A DNA stretch of 64,000 bases from Hymenobacter cavernae (lineage in GTDB: Bacteria; Bacteroidota; Bacteroidia; Cytophagales; Hymenobacteraceae): contig NZ_BMHT01000003.1 in assembly GCF_014641455.1 (NCBI RefSeq), forward strand, positions 62,702-126,701, given 5' to 3'. The notes beneath the pieces were generated by a model. That model had not been told where the DNA came from. It did not search any database and was given only the letters and a program-made list of their open reading frames with translations. Position numbers and translations under genes: made by a program. Of this stretch, positions 1 to 8,473 are shown one piece after another; the stretch's first letter is position 1; every line of letters begins with the position of its first letter.

Positions 1-837
1 ACCTAGGTTTTCCAGCACCAAAGTGGCCTGCTGCCCACCGGCTGAAGCGGCCCCTTCGTATTCCACTACCAATTGTAGCTGAGCCGCTTGCGCGCTGATC
101 TGGCGCTGCACAACGTGAAAATCGGTGATTTTGACAGCGTCCCAGGCTTCCAGCTGCACCGGCTGCCAGATGCCCGAAGTCACGAAGCGCGGGCCCCAGT
201 CCCAACCGTAGTGATAGGGCGCTTTGCGGGTGTAGGGGCTCAGTACCGGGCCTTTGTCGCCAATGATGCCCATGGCCTGCTCGTCGTTGATGGCAAACAG
301 CTCATAACCAGCTCTCTTGGGCAGTTCTGCCACCTCATTCAGCGGCGAGCGAAACCGGATGCGCAAGCGGTTTTCGCCGACTTTCAGCTGCGGCTTCACG
401 TCCACGCGCCACTCGCGGAACATGTTGTCGGTGTGCAGAATAGAGGCATCGTTGAGGGTTACATCGGCGTACGTATCCAAGCCTTTGAAAACTAGCTCCA
501 GATGCGAGCGTTGGAGCGTAGCAGGCGCCACAGCAAACGTCGTTTCGTAGTCCCAATCCGTCTTGCCGATCCATTGCAGCTTCATCTCGTTGTCGCGGTA
601 CAGCGGGTCTTCGATCTGCTTAGTAGCCAGCAGATCAGTGTGTACCGTGCCGGGCACCGTAGCGGGCGCCCAGTTGTCCTTGCCTACTTGCCGAAAGCGC
701 CAGCCCGTCATTATTGGCTGAATGGTTTTGCCAGCAGTGGCGCTAGCTGCTGGGCTAGGTTGCTGAGAAAAAGCTTGGTGCATCCCAAAGAGGAGCAAGC
801 AAGAAAGAAAACGAAGCAGAGTAGAAGGGTTAGGCAT
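1..837 (-). CDS. Beta-mannosidase, glycoside hydrolase family 2 (N-terminal part, cut by window edge)
   Basis: The first 279 codons of an exported glycosidase; the rest lies left of the window. The protein starts MPNPSTLLRFLSCLL, a signal peptide ending near FSQQ. The mature part opens with the GH2 sugar-binding jelly roll: a GWRFRQ strand, then VPGTVHTDLL and DPLYRDNE followed by LQWIGKTDWDY. This series is characteristic of beta-mannosidases rather than beta-galactosidases. A YHYGWDWGPR segment and a SGIWQPV segment follow, leading into the immunoglobulin-like second domain. The catalytic barrel is not visible. It is divergent from the sialate esterase and near a LacI regulator, which suggests breakdown of mannose-containing glycans. 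The start was chosen as the only ATG before the hydrophobic leader. Confidence 0.85.
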   Translation of the reverse strand, partial: MPNPSTLLRFLSCLLLFGMHQAFSQQPSPAASATAGKTIQPIMTGWRFRQVGKDNWAPATVPGTVHTDLLATKQIEDPLYRDNEMKLQWIGKTDWDYETTFAVAPATLQRSHLELVFKGLDTYADVTLNDASILHTDNMFREWRVDVKPQLKVGENRLRIRFRSPLNEVAELPKRAGYELFAINDEQAMGIIGDKGPVLSPYTRKAPYHYGWDWGPRFVTSGIWQPVQLEAWDAVKITDFHVVQRQISAQAAQLQLVVEYEGAASAGGQQATLVLENLG

Positions 838-1390
838 CAGATGGGTTTAGGAGCGGAAAAGAACAGCGTGTAATGATGACGAAGCTAATCGCCGAAGCAG
901 CTGCTATTGATGCTAAGCTAAAAGGTTTTAGCATATTTATTAATCGAGCGTCATACAGTAACAGCAAAACTTTCACGAGCTACCAAGAGGTAGATGATAA
1001 TTAAGAGGAAGTAAGTACCTGTGCGTCAACTATTTATATTATAGAAAGGCAGAATGTCTTTGAAATTAGGGAAGCAAACGTTTGCGGCTTAAGAACTTGT
1101 GTTAACCTTAAAGCATAAAATTTTGTAAAGTTCCCTGATTATACCGCGCTACCTAAGTTTTCCTATAATCAGGAGTAGCCAAGAGTATAATCAGTAGCTG
1201 CAAGCATTTGATAACACCAGAAAACACTATACATTGACCAAGAAAAACGTTTAAGCAACGGCAAATAGTAACAGTTGTCAAGGTCTTTGGCCGAGTAGCG
1301 AACATCCTGCTGTCTTGGAGCCGTGACCTAGGTTTGCTGCTTGCGCTACAAACGCCTCTCACCTTGTTTCTCCTCGCCCATTCATCAACA
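838..1390. other. A+T-rich divergent intergenic region with operator-like sites
   Basis: A 553-base gap between the divergent glycan genes, with no convincing coding sequence. It holds a LacI-type palindrome (1074-1085), a second AAACGTTT core at 1245-1252, and an inverted repeat of CCTGATTATA (1134-1143) with TATAATCAGG (1164-1173). A TAGGTTTG at 1329-1336 fits the Bacteroidota -7 box (TAnnTTTG) for the rightward gene, but I see no well-spaced -33 partner. Confidence 0.5.
1074..1085. promoter_or_regulatory. LacI-family operator-like palindrome
   Basis: GCAAACGTTTGC is a perfect 12-bp palindrome with the central CG and A/T flanks typical of LacI/GalR/PurR-family operators. It lies between two divergent glycan-degradation genes, with a LacI-family regulator encoded about 1.9 kb away. 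That this regulator binds here is an inference. Confidence 0.5.
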
Positions 1391-2869
1391 ATGGATACCA
1401 GAAAATTAATCTTGTCCTTCCTCGGGCTGAGTAGCAGCCTTGCCGTGCAGGCAGCAGTGCGCTTACCTGCTCTCGTGGGCAGCCACATGGTGCTACAGCG
1501 CGAAACAAAAGTGCCGATTTGGGGGTGGGCCGAGCCGGGTGAGAAAGTCACGATCAGCTTTCAGGGGAAAACGTACTCGGCAGCTCCTGGCGCAGGCGGC
1601 AAATGGCAGGCGACGCTCCCAGCTATGCCGGCGGGCGGACCTTATACCCTAACCATTAAAGGGCAGAATACCATTACGTTAGAAGATGTTCTGATTGGGG
1701 ATGTGTGGCTGGCTTCGGGACAGTCGAACATGGAGATGCCGCTGCGCGACAAAAACGCGCCTGCGCCTGGCGCGTATCCCGTGGTTCTGAACGCGGAACA
1801 GGAGGTGGCTGCCGCCAGCTTTCCAAAAATTCGTCAATTCACCGTCCAGAAAGAAGTTGCGTACCAACCTAGGTCAGAGAACCAGGGCTCCGCGTGGATG
1901 GTGTGCAGCCCAGGCACGGCGGGCCAGTTTTCGGCGGTGGCGTACTTCTTCGCCCGCGACTTATTTCAGCAGTATAACATCCCCATTGGCCTGATTAACA
2001 GCCCTTGGGGTGGTACACCCGCCGAGGCTTGGGTTAGCGGAGAAGCCCTGAAGCAGCTACCGGACTTTCAGGCGCGCGTAGTCGAGCAGGAAAAGCTAGG
2101 TCAGCAGGGTGTGCAGCCCACTGAGCAAGTTAAAAACGCTCAAAATCTGCCGTCGGTGCTTTATAACGGCATGATTGCGCCCCTGATTCCGTATGCTTTA
2201 AAAGGTGTAATCTGGTACCAGGGTGAAAGCAACACCGGCCGGTCTTACCAGTACCGCACGCTATTTCCGACCTTGATTAAGGATTGGCGCAGCCGTTGGG
2301 GCACCGATCTGCCGTTCCTGTTCGTGCAGCTCGCCAACTTTACTAAAGCCCTGCCCGAGCCCGCTGAGTCAGGCTGGGCCGAGCTGCGGGAAGCGCAGGC
2401 GATGGCACTGACGTTGCCCCGCACTGGCATGGCCGTCGCCGTGGATGTGGGCGATGCCAGCGACATTCACCCGGCCAATAAGCAGGCCGTGGGGCATCGG
2501 CTGGCGCTGGTAGCGCGCAACGTGGCGTACGGTGAAAAAGTGGTAGCCAGCGGCCCAACCTACGAGTCGATGAGCATCAAGGGAAATCAAGTGCGGCTGA
2601 AGTTCCGGAACCTAGGCTCGGGGCTGCAAGTGAAAGGCGACACGATCAAAGGCTTTGCAATAGCCGGCGCCGACAAGAAGTTCTACTGGGCCACGGCCAC
2701 GCAGCAAGGACAAGAACTGCTCGTGACCAGCGCGGCCGTGCCGAACCCGGTAGCTGTGCGCTACGACTGGGCCAACAACCCCAAAGGCAACCTCTACAAC
2801 AAGGAAGGTTTGCCAGCTGCACCCTTCCGCACTGATCAGTGGGAAGGCATCACCGCTGGGAGAAAGTGA
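1391..2869 (+). CDS. Sialate O-acetylesterase (SASA/DUF303-type SGNH esterase), exported
   Basis: A 492-residue esterase expected to remove O-acetyl groups from sialic acids or other acetylated sugars in the periplasm. The start ATGGATACC gives a signal peptide (LILSFLGLSSSLAVQAAV); an upstream TTG would only add residues before it. A small beta domain (about 25-100) is followed by the SGNH core: LASGQSNMEMP with Ser112 as nucleophile, NSPWGGTPAEAW, VIWYQGESN, and DASDIHPANK supplying the Asp/His pair. The length is normal for the family. It is divergent from the beta-mannosidase and followed by a LacI-type regulator, so it probably belongs to the same glycan-use regulon. Some members act on acetylated xylan, so the exact substrate is uncertain. 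Confidence 0.88.
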   Translation: MDTRKLILSFLGLSSSLAVQAAVRLPALVGSHMVLQRETKVPIWGWAEPGEKVTISFQGKTYSAAPGAGGKWQATLPAMPAGGPYTLTIKGQNTITLEDVLIGDVWLASGQSNMEMPLRDKNAPAPGAYPVVLNAEQEVAAASFPKIRQFTVQKEVAYQPRSENQGSAWMVCSPGTAGQFSAVAYFFARDLFQQYNIPIGLINSPWGGTPAEAWVSGEALKQLPDFQARVVEQEKLGQQGVQPTEQVKNAQNLPSVLYNGMIAPLIPYALKGVIWYQGESNTGRSYQYRTLFPTLIKDWRSRWGTDLPFLFVQLANFTKALPEPAESGWAELREAQAMALTLPRTGMAVAVDVGDASDIHPANKQAVGHRLALVARNVAYGEKVVASGPTYESMSIKGNQVRLKFRNLGSGLQVKGDTIKGFAIAGADKKFYWATATQQGQELLVTSAAVPNPVAVRYDWANNPKGNLYNKEGLPAAPFRTDQWEGITAGRK

Positions 2870-2970
2870 TTTTTTAGAATATAATAGGTAATAGCATAAC
2901 CTATTGGGCACTAACCTAGGTGGTACCAAGATTATCACTTAGAAATTAAGCTGCCCTTCTTTCGGATTGT

Positions 2971-4026
2971 ATGAGCAGTACAGATAAAGTGAAAAAGCGC
3001 ACATTGATTCATGACATTGCACGTCATTTAAACGTGTCAATTGCTACGGTTTCCTTTGTCTTAAATGGTAAGGCGAAAGAGCAGCGAATTAGCGATGCGC
3101 TGGCCGAAAAAGTATTGCGGTATGTGGAAGAAGTCGGGTATAAACCGAATCAGCTGGCTAAAAGTCTGCGGACTGGTAAAACACACGTAATTGGGCTCAT
3201 TATAGAAGATATATCTAACCCTTTCTTTGCAACTGTTGCATGGTTAATTGAAAAAAAAGCATTTGGGCGTGGCTACCGGATTATTTATTGCAGCACGGAT
3301 AATAATACCGCTAAGACCAAGGATTTAATATCCATGTTTCAGGAGCGGCATATTGACGGCTATATCATTGCCCCACCTGAAGGAATTGAGGAGGAAGTTA
3401 ATTCTTTACTTAGAAGCAATAAGCCTACGGTACTCCTAGATCGGTATATTCCGAGCCTGATCAGTGATTATGTGGTCGTAGACGGGGCTGATGGTACTTA
3501 TCAGGCTGCCAGGCACTTGCTGGAACAAGGTTTTGAGAATGTTGCCTTTGTGACAAGCGAATCGCGGCAAACGCAAATGGAGGCGCGACTACAAGGCTAT
3601 AGCAAAGCGCTGGATGAAGCGGGGCGGGCAAAGAACATCAAGCGCTTTGTGGTGAATTTCGGGGAAGGCCTTGAAAGGCTTGTGTCAGAAATATACAGTT
3701 TTATAAAAAATAACAGGGAATACGACGCAATTATATTCGCTAATAATATTTTAAGTATTTACGGTTTGGAAGCTATTGCGCGCCTAGGTTTGCGGATCCC
3801 GGAGGATATAGGTGTGATATCGTTCGACGACCACGATTTATTTCGACTGCACTCCCCAACAATAACGGCCATTGCACAGCCAGTGGAAAGTCTGGCTGAA
3901 AATTCGATAGACGTATTATTAAGAAAGTTGGAACAAACCAGCGAAGCAGAAGCGCTGGTTGATACGATTGTTTTGCCAACTTCCCTGATAATAAGAGGTT
4001 CTTCTATGCGTAAGTCCGGCCGCTAG
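2971..4026 (+). CDS. LacI/GalR-family transcriptional regulator
   Basis: A 351-residue DNA-binding repressor or activator. The N-terminal helix-turn-helix (residues about 11-32: TLIHDIARHLNVSIATVS) and the hinge helix (VGYKPNQLAKSLRTGKT) are typical of the family. A periplasmic-binding-protein-like sugar-sensing domain follows, from VIGLIIEDISNPFF onward, with the late landmark DIGVISFDDHDLF. It lies 101 bases after the sialate esterase on the same strand and may be co-transcribed with it. The natural target is the divergent upstream gap, where two CG-centred palindromes occur. The effector is probably a mono- or disaccharide released by the neighbouring enzymes; that is inference. Confidence 0.93.
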   Translation: MSSTDKVKKRTLIHDIARHLNVSIATVSFVLNGKAKEQRISDALAEKVLRYVEEVGYKPNQLAKSLRTGKTHVIGLIIEDISNPFFATVAWLIEKKAFGRGYRIIYCSTDNNTAKTKDLISMFQERHIDGYIIAPPEGIEEEVNSLLRSNKPTVLLDRYIPSLISDYVVVDGADGTYQAARHLLEQGFENVAFVTSESRQTQMEARLQGYSKALDEAGRAKNIKRFVVNFGEGLERLVSEIYSFIKNNREYDAIIFANNILSIYGLEAIARLGLRIPEDIGVISFDDHDLFRLHSPTITAIAQPVESLAENSIDVLLRKLEQTSEAEALVDTIVLPTSLIIRGSSMRKSGR

Positions 4027-4248
4027 CCGTAGCGAACAGCTACAGAAGTTGCACCTGCGTGTAGCCGCACTGAGCAAGGTCCATTTTAGGAGAAAACAAG
4101 GAATATATTCAGAAAAAGGAATATTATACATAAAACAGAAGCTAGGTAGTCGGCTGAGTATCAGATAAGCAGGTTGTTGACGAAGATTTGGAGCAGGAAT
4201 TGCTTTCTGTAAACCGGCTTTATACCCGCTTTACGGCTTCCACCCGCT

Positions 4249-4608
4249 ATGAACTACCTCTTCTCTGTCTGCCTCCGGTTTCTGAATGCCTGTGGCATTG
4301 GTGTTGCTTCTCCCGCTGCTCCTGCACCCGGTCCGGAAGAAACCTTCCTGACAAATGCTACGCTGCTGGTATCGTACGCTCAGCAGGAGCTTCAGCAGTT
4401 TCGGGCTTGGACGCCTCCCACGACTACGCACGCCGAACATGCACGTTCCTTACAGCGGCAGCTGAAGCAGGTGCAGCAGGAACTAAAGCTGTTGCAGGAA
4501 GAGTATCGCGCTGATCAGCAGCAGCAGCAGCAGCGGACAACCAGCGAGCGGCAGCATCCGGCCACAACTGCTGTTTTGGAGGGGCTAAACAGCCGGTACG
4601 CCAAGTAG
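4249..4608 (+). CDS. Small hypothetical protein, glutamine-rich coiled coil
   Basis: A 119-residue protein that I do not recognise. It begins MNYLFSVCLRFLNACGIG, a short hydrophobic stretch that could be a weak signal or anchor, followed by an Ala/Pro segment. Residues about 30-90 are charged and heptad-like (QQELQQFRAW, QRQLKQVQQELKLLQEEYRADQ), predicting a coiled coil, and end in a run of glutamines. It stands alone between the LacI regulator and a convergent small gene. The start is the first ATG giving this frame. The coding call rests on the coherent coiled-coil pattern only. Confidence 0.5.
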   Translation: MNYLFSVCLRFLNACGIGVASPAAPAPGPEETFLTNATLLVSYAQQELQQFRAWTPPTTTHAEHARSLQRQLKQVQQELKLLQEEYRADQQQQQQRTTSERQHPATTAVLEGLNSRYAK

Positions 4609-4678
4609 CGGCGGCTTGCCAAATAGGCGCCGCAACATCTGTTCGGCACACTCCCTAACCTAGGTTTTACTGGAAGTA

Positions 4679-4945
4679 TTATTCAAAAAACTGATGAAAT
4701 AAGGCGCGGGTATCTTGGGCAATATCATCGGGAAGCTGCGGATGAAACACGAGCGACATGCGCGGTGGATTGTAGTGCACAATCACGTACTCCGCTAGGG
4801 TTGAGGCTGTCCGGCTGGGGCGGGCCGGTGTCTCGTCGAAGTGAAGTTGATGCTTTTGCTGCACAGATTTCAACCCTTCCTGGAAGGCGTTGAGCTTTGC
4901 GGCCAACTCAGGGCCGTACTCAGCTTCGATTGTACGTTTACGCAT
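4679..4945 (-). CDS. Small hypothetical protein
   Basis: An 88-residue protein beginning MRKRTIEAEYGPELAAKL. A longer version from an upstream ATG would add 22 Cys-rich residues that look untranslated, so the internal ATG was chosen. The N-terminal half is a charged helix (LNAFQEGLKSVQQKH); the C-terminal half has short strands (EYVIVHYNPPRMSLVFHP) and an acidic/aromatic end. No motif is recognised. It is convergent with the coiled-coil gene to its left. The A+T-rich region upstream holds a 30-bp perfect palindrome about 90 bases before the start, which could be its operator. Confidence 0.5.
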   Translation of the reverse strand: MRKRTIEAEYGPELAAKLNAFQEGLKSVQQKHQLHFDETPARPSRTASTLAEYVIVHYNPPRMSLVFHPQLPDDIAQDTRALFHQFFE

Positions 4946-5428
4946 AGCAGTGGGGGAAATGGGGTAGCACAAGAAGGTGCAATCAGCAACACAAGCCCTG
5001 ACCATCTGCATTACTCATTTACACAGAAATGGTTATGCACAAAATCATGCATGATTTTGTGCATTGATGCGCAGTGGGTAAGGAAAAGCCCAGTAGCGCA
5101 AAAAAGCCCCACAACTGCTGAATTAACTCGTTGCAATGCGGTGCTACTTAACTAGGCCGTAATAGTAGCTGCATTCGCTGACGTTTGTAGACATGCAAGC
5201 TACTCTTCAGGCATGCGAAAGGAAACAGCGCATTCATCTAACATCCACTACCTGAAGCAATAAGCATTATACAATACCAAAAAAGTACTACACGATATAC
5301 CATCAATTACGTAGGACACTTCCTTGGCAGCGCCGTATAGAACAGAAGACGACTTCATACGCTGGTAAACAGCATGAGAAGATTGTCTGTGAGGAATGTA
5401 AGGCGCTTATAATCAACAAGGAAACTTC
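4946..5428. other. A+T-rich intergenic region with a 30-bp palindrome
   Basis: No gene is supported in this 483-base stretch; short reading frames here have no recognisable features. The notable content is the perfect palindrome at 5035-5064. No clear TAnnTTTG promoter was found. Confidence 0.4.
5035..5064. repeat. Perfect 30-bp palindrome, operator- or hairpin-like
   Basis: The half-site ATGCACAAAATCATG is followed immediately by its exact reverse complement, with no loop. As DNA this is an ideal two-fold symmetric binding site for a dimeric regulator. As RNA it would be a hairpin, but without a G/C-rich stem or T-run, so it is not a typical terminator. It lies upstream of the leftward 88-residue gene. 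Confidence 0.7.
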
Positions 5429-5563
5429 ATGAAGAGGCTGGTCTACTGGACGATGAAAGAGGAGTACTGGCAGCGGCGGCTCGCGGATGCTCAACGGCGG
5501 GCGTTGCTGGTGTGCGGGATGATGGGGGTTTGCATAGCCATCGAGTATTGGCTAGGGCTGTAG
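5429..5563 (+). CDS. Possible 44-residue single-pass membrane peptide
   Basis: A short open frame starting MKRLVYWTMKEEYWQRRL, with a basic amphipathic first half and a hydrophobic segment (residues about 25-41, ALLVCGMMGVCIAIEYW) long enough for one membrane pass. It ends 14 bases before the convergent molybdenum hydroxylase gene. The family is not recognised and the only support is the peptide's composition, so this is tentative. Confidence 0.35.
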   Translation: MKRLVYWTMKEEYWQRRLADAQRRALLVCGMMGVCIAIEYWLGL

Positions 5564-5577
5564 TAGGGTAGGTCTGC

Positions 5578-7815
5578 TTACTGCCGGTGCACCGATTCAT
5601 CTACCAGCTTTTCGGGACGCAGCGGAAGTTCGCGGATGCGCTTGCCCGTAGCCCGGTACACGGCGTTGGCGAGAGCCGCGGCCGTTGGACCCTGCGCGGC
5701 TTCGCCGGCACCCAGAGGTTGCTCATTCGGACGGTCGATGACCGTAACGCCCATTATATAAGGAGCTTCGTCGAAGCGGTAGATGGGGTAGCTTTCCCAT
5801 TGCCGGCTGCGGATGCCGTGGGTATCGAAGATTACTTCTTCGTTGGTGGCCCAACTGGCGGCTTGTATCATGCCGCCTTCCGTCTGGTTTTTAATACCAT
5901 CGAGGTTGATGACTTCGCCAGCATCGATAACGGCCCAGAGTTGCGGACGGTAAATAGTACCTTCTTCGGCAAGGCGTACTTTGGCTATCACCGCGACGTA
6001 GGCCGCCTTGTTTTTGTATTGCGCAAAGGCGAAACCTAGACCTTCGCTCTCAGTAAGCTTTTGCTGGCCCGCAATTTCCTGTGCTTTCCGCACCACGGCT
6101 TTCGCACGCTCATCCTGCAAGTGCTGCAACCGGAACTCCCACGGATCTTTTTTTACTTTCTCGACCAACTCATCCATGAACGACTCAATAGCAAATACAT
6201 TAGCGTAGGCACCTAGGCTCCGTAAGGCGGAAACGCGCAAAGGTCCTTCGAAGAAATAGGCGTCGACGCGCAGGTTGGGCACCACGTAAAGCGGCTCAGC
6301 GTTGCGGTAACCCCCGGCGCTCTGGTCGGTAGCGCCGTCGTTTTTCGGAAGGCGTGGTTGGGCTAAGTATTGGGCGGGCAGAAGCTTATCGGCGTGGCCG
6401 CTGGGGCGGGCGCTGTGCGTATCCGTCCAGACCTGCTGCTGCCAGTGCGTGATGCGGCCGCTTGGGTCAAGGCGGGCGCTGATGTCGACGACCATAGCGC
6501 TGCCGTAAGGCTCCCAGGCGTGCTCGTCCTCGCGAGCCCACTGCACGCGTACATGGCGGCCGGGCGTGGCTATGGCGAGCAGAGCAGCGTCAGCGGCGGC
6601 ATCATCGGCGCCGTTGTGGCCGTAGCAACCTGAGCCAGGAACGCCTTTCACGTGGATCTTTTCCTGGGGCAGCTTCAGCAAATCAGCCAGCGAGTCGCGC
6701 AACGGGTATACGCCCTGCGTGTGCGTCCAGACGTGCAGCGTGCCTTGGTCGAACAGAGCCACCGCGCAGCTCGGTCCAATGGAGCCGTGCATGAGGTAGG
6801 GCTTGAAGTAGCTGGCGCTCAGTGTAGTTTCGCTTGCAACTGATGGCGTGTCGAAGTGGCCTTGGTTGGCTATTTGCTTGGAGCTGGAGGGAAGCTTACG
6901 GAGGTAATCGGGGAGGGGCTGCCCGGCTGGGAGAGTGCGGCCGGGCGTCCATTGGGCGTGCAGCTTGGCGTAGTCCTGTGCTAGCTTGGCGTCATATTCT
7001 TGCTCGGCTAATAAGCCGACGAAGCTGCCATCGACGTGCACTTTCAGTAAGCCAGGCACGAGACGCTTGAGTTCGGCTACATCAAGCTTCACGAGCTTCG
7101 ATTCGTAGTTGGCGGGGCGCAACACGCGAGCGTGCAGCATGTTCGGGAATCGTAGGTCGTGCACGTACCACTCATCAGCCCGCACCATTCGCTCAATTTC
7201 CTCCCGGTGCATAGCCTTACCCACGTAGCGGTACTGGCTTTTGGGCTTCAGCTTGATCGGTAAGCGCACCTCATCGGTAAGCTGTGCGCCGTTCAAGACT
7301 TGCGCAAACGTGAGCCGGCGCTTCTTGTCCTTGGTTTGAATCACGCCATCAGCAAGGCTTAACTGACTTGCTTTCACACCTAGCTTTTGCGCCGCCAACG
7401 TTAGGAGCTTCTGCCGAGCCGCGGCCGCCGCGTAGCGCACCGACATGGCACTTTGCTCGATAGATGCGCTGCCGGCCGTGTAGCGCTCGTCGGGAGTGCG
7501 GTCGGTTTCGGCCAGAGCCACTTCTACCTTGCCCAGCGGCATATCCAACTCCTCGGCCGCCATTTGCTGCACGGCTACGCCAATGCCCTGCCCTAGCTCA
7601 ATCTTGCCGGTGAGCACCCGCACGCGCCCATCGCTTAGCACTTCCAACCAGGCGTTGATGCGCGGATTGTTCTGAAGGCTCCCCGGCAATTCATCAGCTA
7701 CTATCGGACTGCCAGCTGTTTCGGTGCCTAGACCTAGGAAGGCAAAGCTAATCGTCAGACAGCCAGCGCTCTTAAGGAACTTGCGACGGGAAGCAGAAGG
7801 CAGTTGGGCGTTCAT
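5578..7815 (-). CDS. Molybdopterin-binding subunit of a xanthine dehydrogenase-family oxidoreductase (IorB-like)
   Basis: The 745-residue catalytic subunit of a molybdenum hydroxylase, the type that hydroxylates N-heterocycles or oxidises aldehydes. The N-terminus SRRKFLKSAG is a twin-arginine export signal, so the enzyme is folded with cofactor and exported. Family landmarks are GKIELGQG, QMAAEELD with the TAGSAS motif, GVPGSGCYGHNGADD near the cofactor site, and the C-terminal LGAGEAAQGPTAAALANA that carries the conserved active-site Glu. It lies 45 bases downstream of its [2Fe-2S] partner, so the two form an operon. No cytochrome subunit or cofactor-insertion chaperone is present nearby. 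The substrate cannot be read from sequence. Confidence 0.88.
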   Translation of the reverse strand: MNAQLPSASRRKFLKSAGCLTISFAFLGLGTETAGSPIVADELPGSLQNNPRINAWLEVLSDGRVRVLTGKIELGQGIGVAVQQMAAEELDMPLGKVEVALAETDRTPDERYTAGSASIEQSAMSVRYAAAAARQKLLTLAAQKLGVKASQLSLADGVIQTKDKKRRLTFAQVLNGAQLTDEVRLPIKLKPKSQYRYVGKAMHREEIERMVRADEWYVHDLRFPNMLHARVLRPANYESKLVKLDVAELKRLVPGLLKVHVDGSFVGLLAEQEYDAKLAQDYAKLHAQWTPGRTLPAGQPLPDYLRKLPSSSKQIANQGHFDTPSVASETTLSASYFKPYLMHGSIGPSCAVALFDQGTLHVWTHTQGVYPLRDSLADLLKLPQEKIHVKGVPGSGCYGHNGADDAAADAALLAIATPGRHVRVQWAREDEHAWEPYGSAMVVDISARLDPSGRITHWQQQVWTDTHSARPSGHADKLLPAQYLAQPRLPKNDGATDQSAGGYRNAEPLYVVPNLRVDAYFFEGPLRVSALRSLGAYANVFAIESFMDELVEKVKKDPWEFRLQHLQDERAKAVVRKAQEIAGQQKLTESEGLGFAFAQYKNKAAYVAVIAKVRLAEEGTIYRPQLWAVIDAGEVINLDGIKNQTEGGMIQAASWATNEEVIFDTHGIRSRQWESYPIYRFDEAPYIMGVTVIDRPNEQPLGAGEAAQGPTAAALANAVYRATGKRIRELPLRPEKLVDESVHRQ

Positions 7816-7860
7816 AGCAAGAGAAATGTGTGGGCTATTGGCCGGATGTCTGGCAGGTGA

Positions 7861-8331
7861 TTAGCTCATTTCTGAGGCTCGCTTGATGGCTTTGATGGCG
7901 CGGCTATGGACGCTGCATCGGCACAGCACCCGGTAAAGACTATTGCGAATTTCTTCTTCGTTGGGCTTAGGATGTTGCTGAAGAAGGGCAGCGGCCGCCA
8001 TCACCATGCCATTGAGGCAGTAACCGCACTGCGGCACCTGCTCGTCGATGAAGGCTTGCTGCAGGGGGTGCAAAGAGCCGTCGGGGCGGGTGAGGCCTTC
8101 GAGCGTAGTGATAGTCGTATGCAGTACCTCCGAAACCGGCAGCTGGCAGCTCGGCCAGGCTAGGTTGCCGTTGAGGACCACCATGCAGGCGCCGCACTGC
8201 TGAAGACCGCAGCCGAACTTGGGACCGTTAAGGGCCAATTGGTTGCGCAGTACATAAAGCAGTGGCGTAGTTGGGTCGACGCGTACCGTGTGCGGCTGCC
8301 CGTTGACGTGCAAGGTGAGGTCTGCTTCCAT
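7861..8331 (-). CDS. [2Fe-2S] subunit of the molybdenum hydroxylase (IorA-like)
   Basis: A 156-residue electron-transfer subunit. The plant-type ferredoxin cluster is bound by Cys41, Cys46, Cys49 and Cys62 (GCGLQQCGAC...SC), and the second cluster by Cys102, Cys105, Cys137 and Cys139 (QCGYC...LCRC). The usual glycine after the last cysteine is serine here (LCRCS), and the following TYxR-like segment is VHSR, a mild departure from the family. The start MEADLTLHVNGQ was chosen because family members begin with this strand; an upstream ATG would add 24 unlikely residues. It is first in the operon with the molybdopterin subunit. Confidence 0.88.
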   Translation of the reverse strand: MEADLTLHVNGQPHTVRVDPTTPLLYVLRNQLALNGPKFGCGLQQCGACMVVLNGNLAWPSCQLPVSEVLHTTITTLEGLTRPDGSLHPLQQAFIDEQVPQCGYCLNGMVMAAAALLQQHPKPNEEEIRNSLYRVLCRCSVHSRAIKAIKRASEMS

Positions 8332-8473
8332 TGCTGAGGAGTTTAGAAGAACATACTCCGTAAGCTGGCAAAAGGATGCCGCATACGATGTGCTGTTCAG
8401 CACACTTTACAACCTAGGTAACCCAACCTGCGGGCGGGCACGTACCACCTGGTATTCACCGCAACTAACTCTT

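Noticed and set aside
1329..1336. TAGGTTTG as a confident promoter for the sialate esterase
   Set aside because: It matches TAnnTTTG but is part of a copy of ACCTAGGT followed by TTG, and no correctly spaced -33 element was seen.
1334..1390. Upstream TTG start for the sialate O-acetylesterase
   Set aside because: It would add 19 residues before a complete signal peptide; the ATG at 1391 gives a normal leader.
5303..5494. 63-codon minus-strand frame upstream of the molybdenum hydroxylase
   Set aside because: No motif or sensible start, and it overlaps a more plausible small membrane frame on the other strand.
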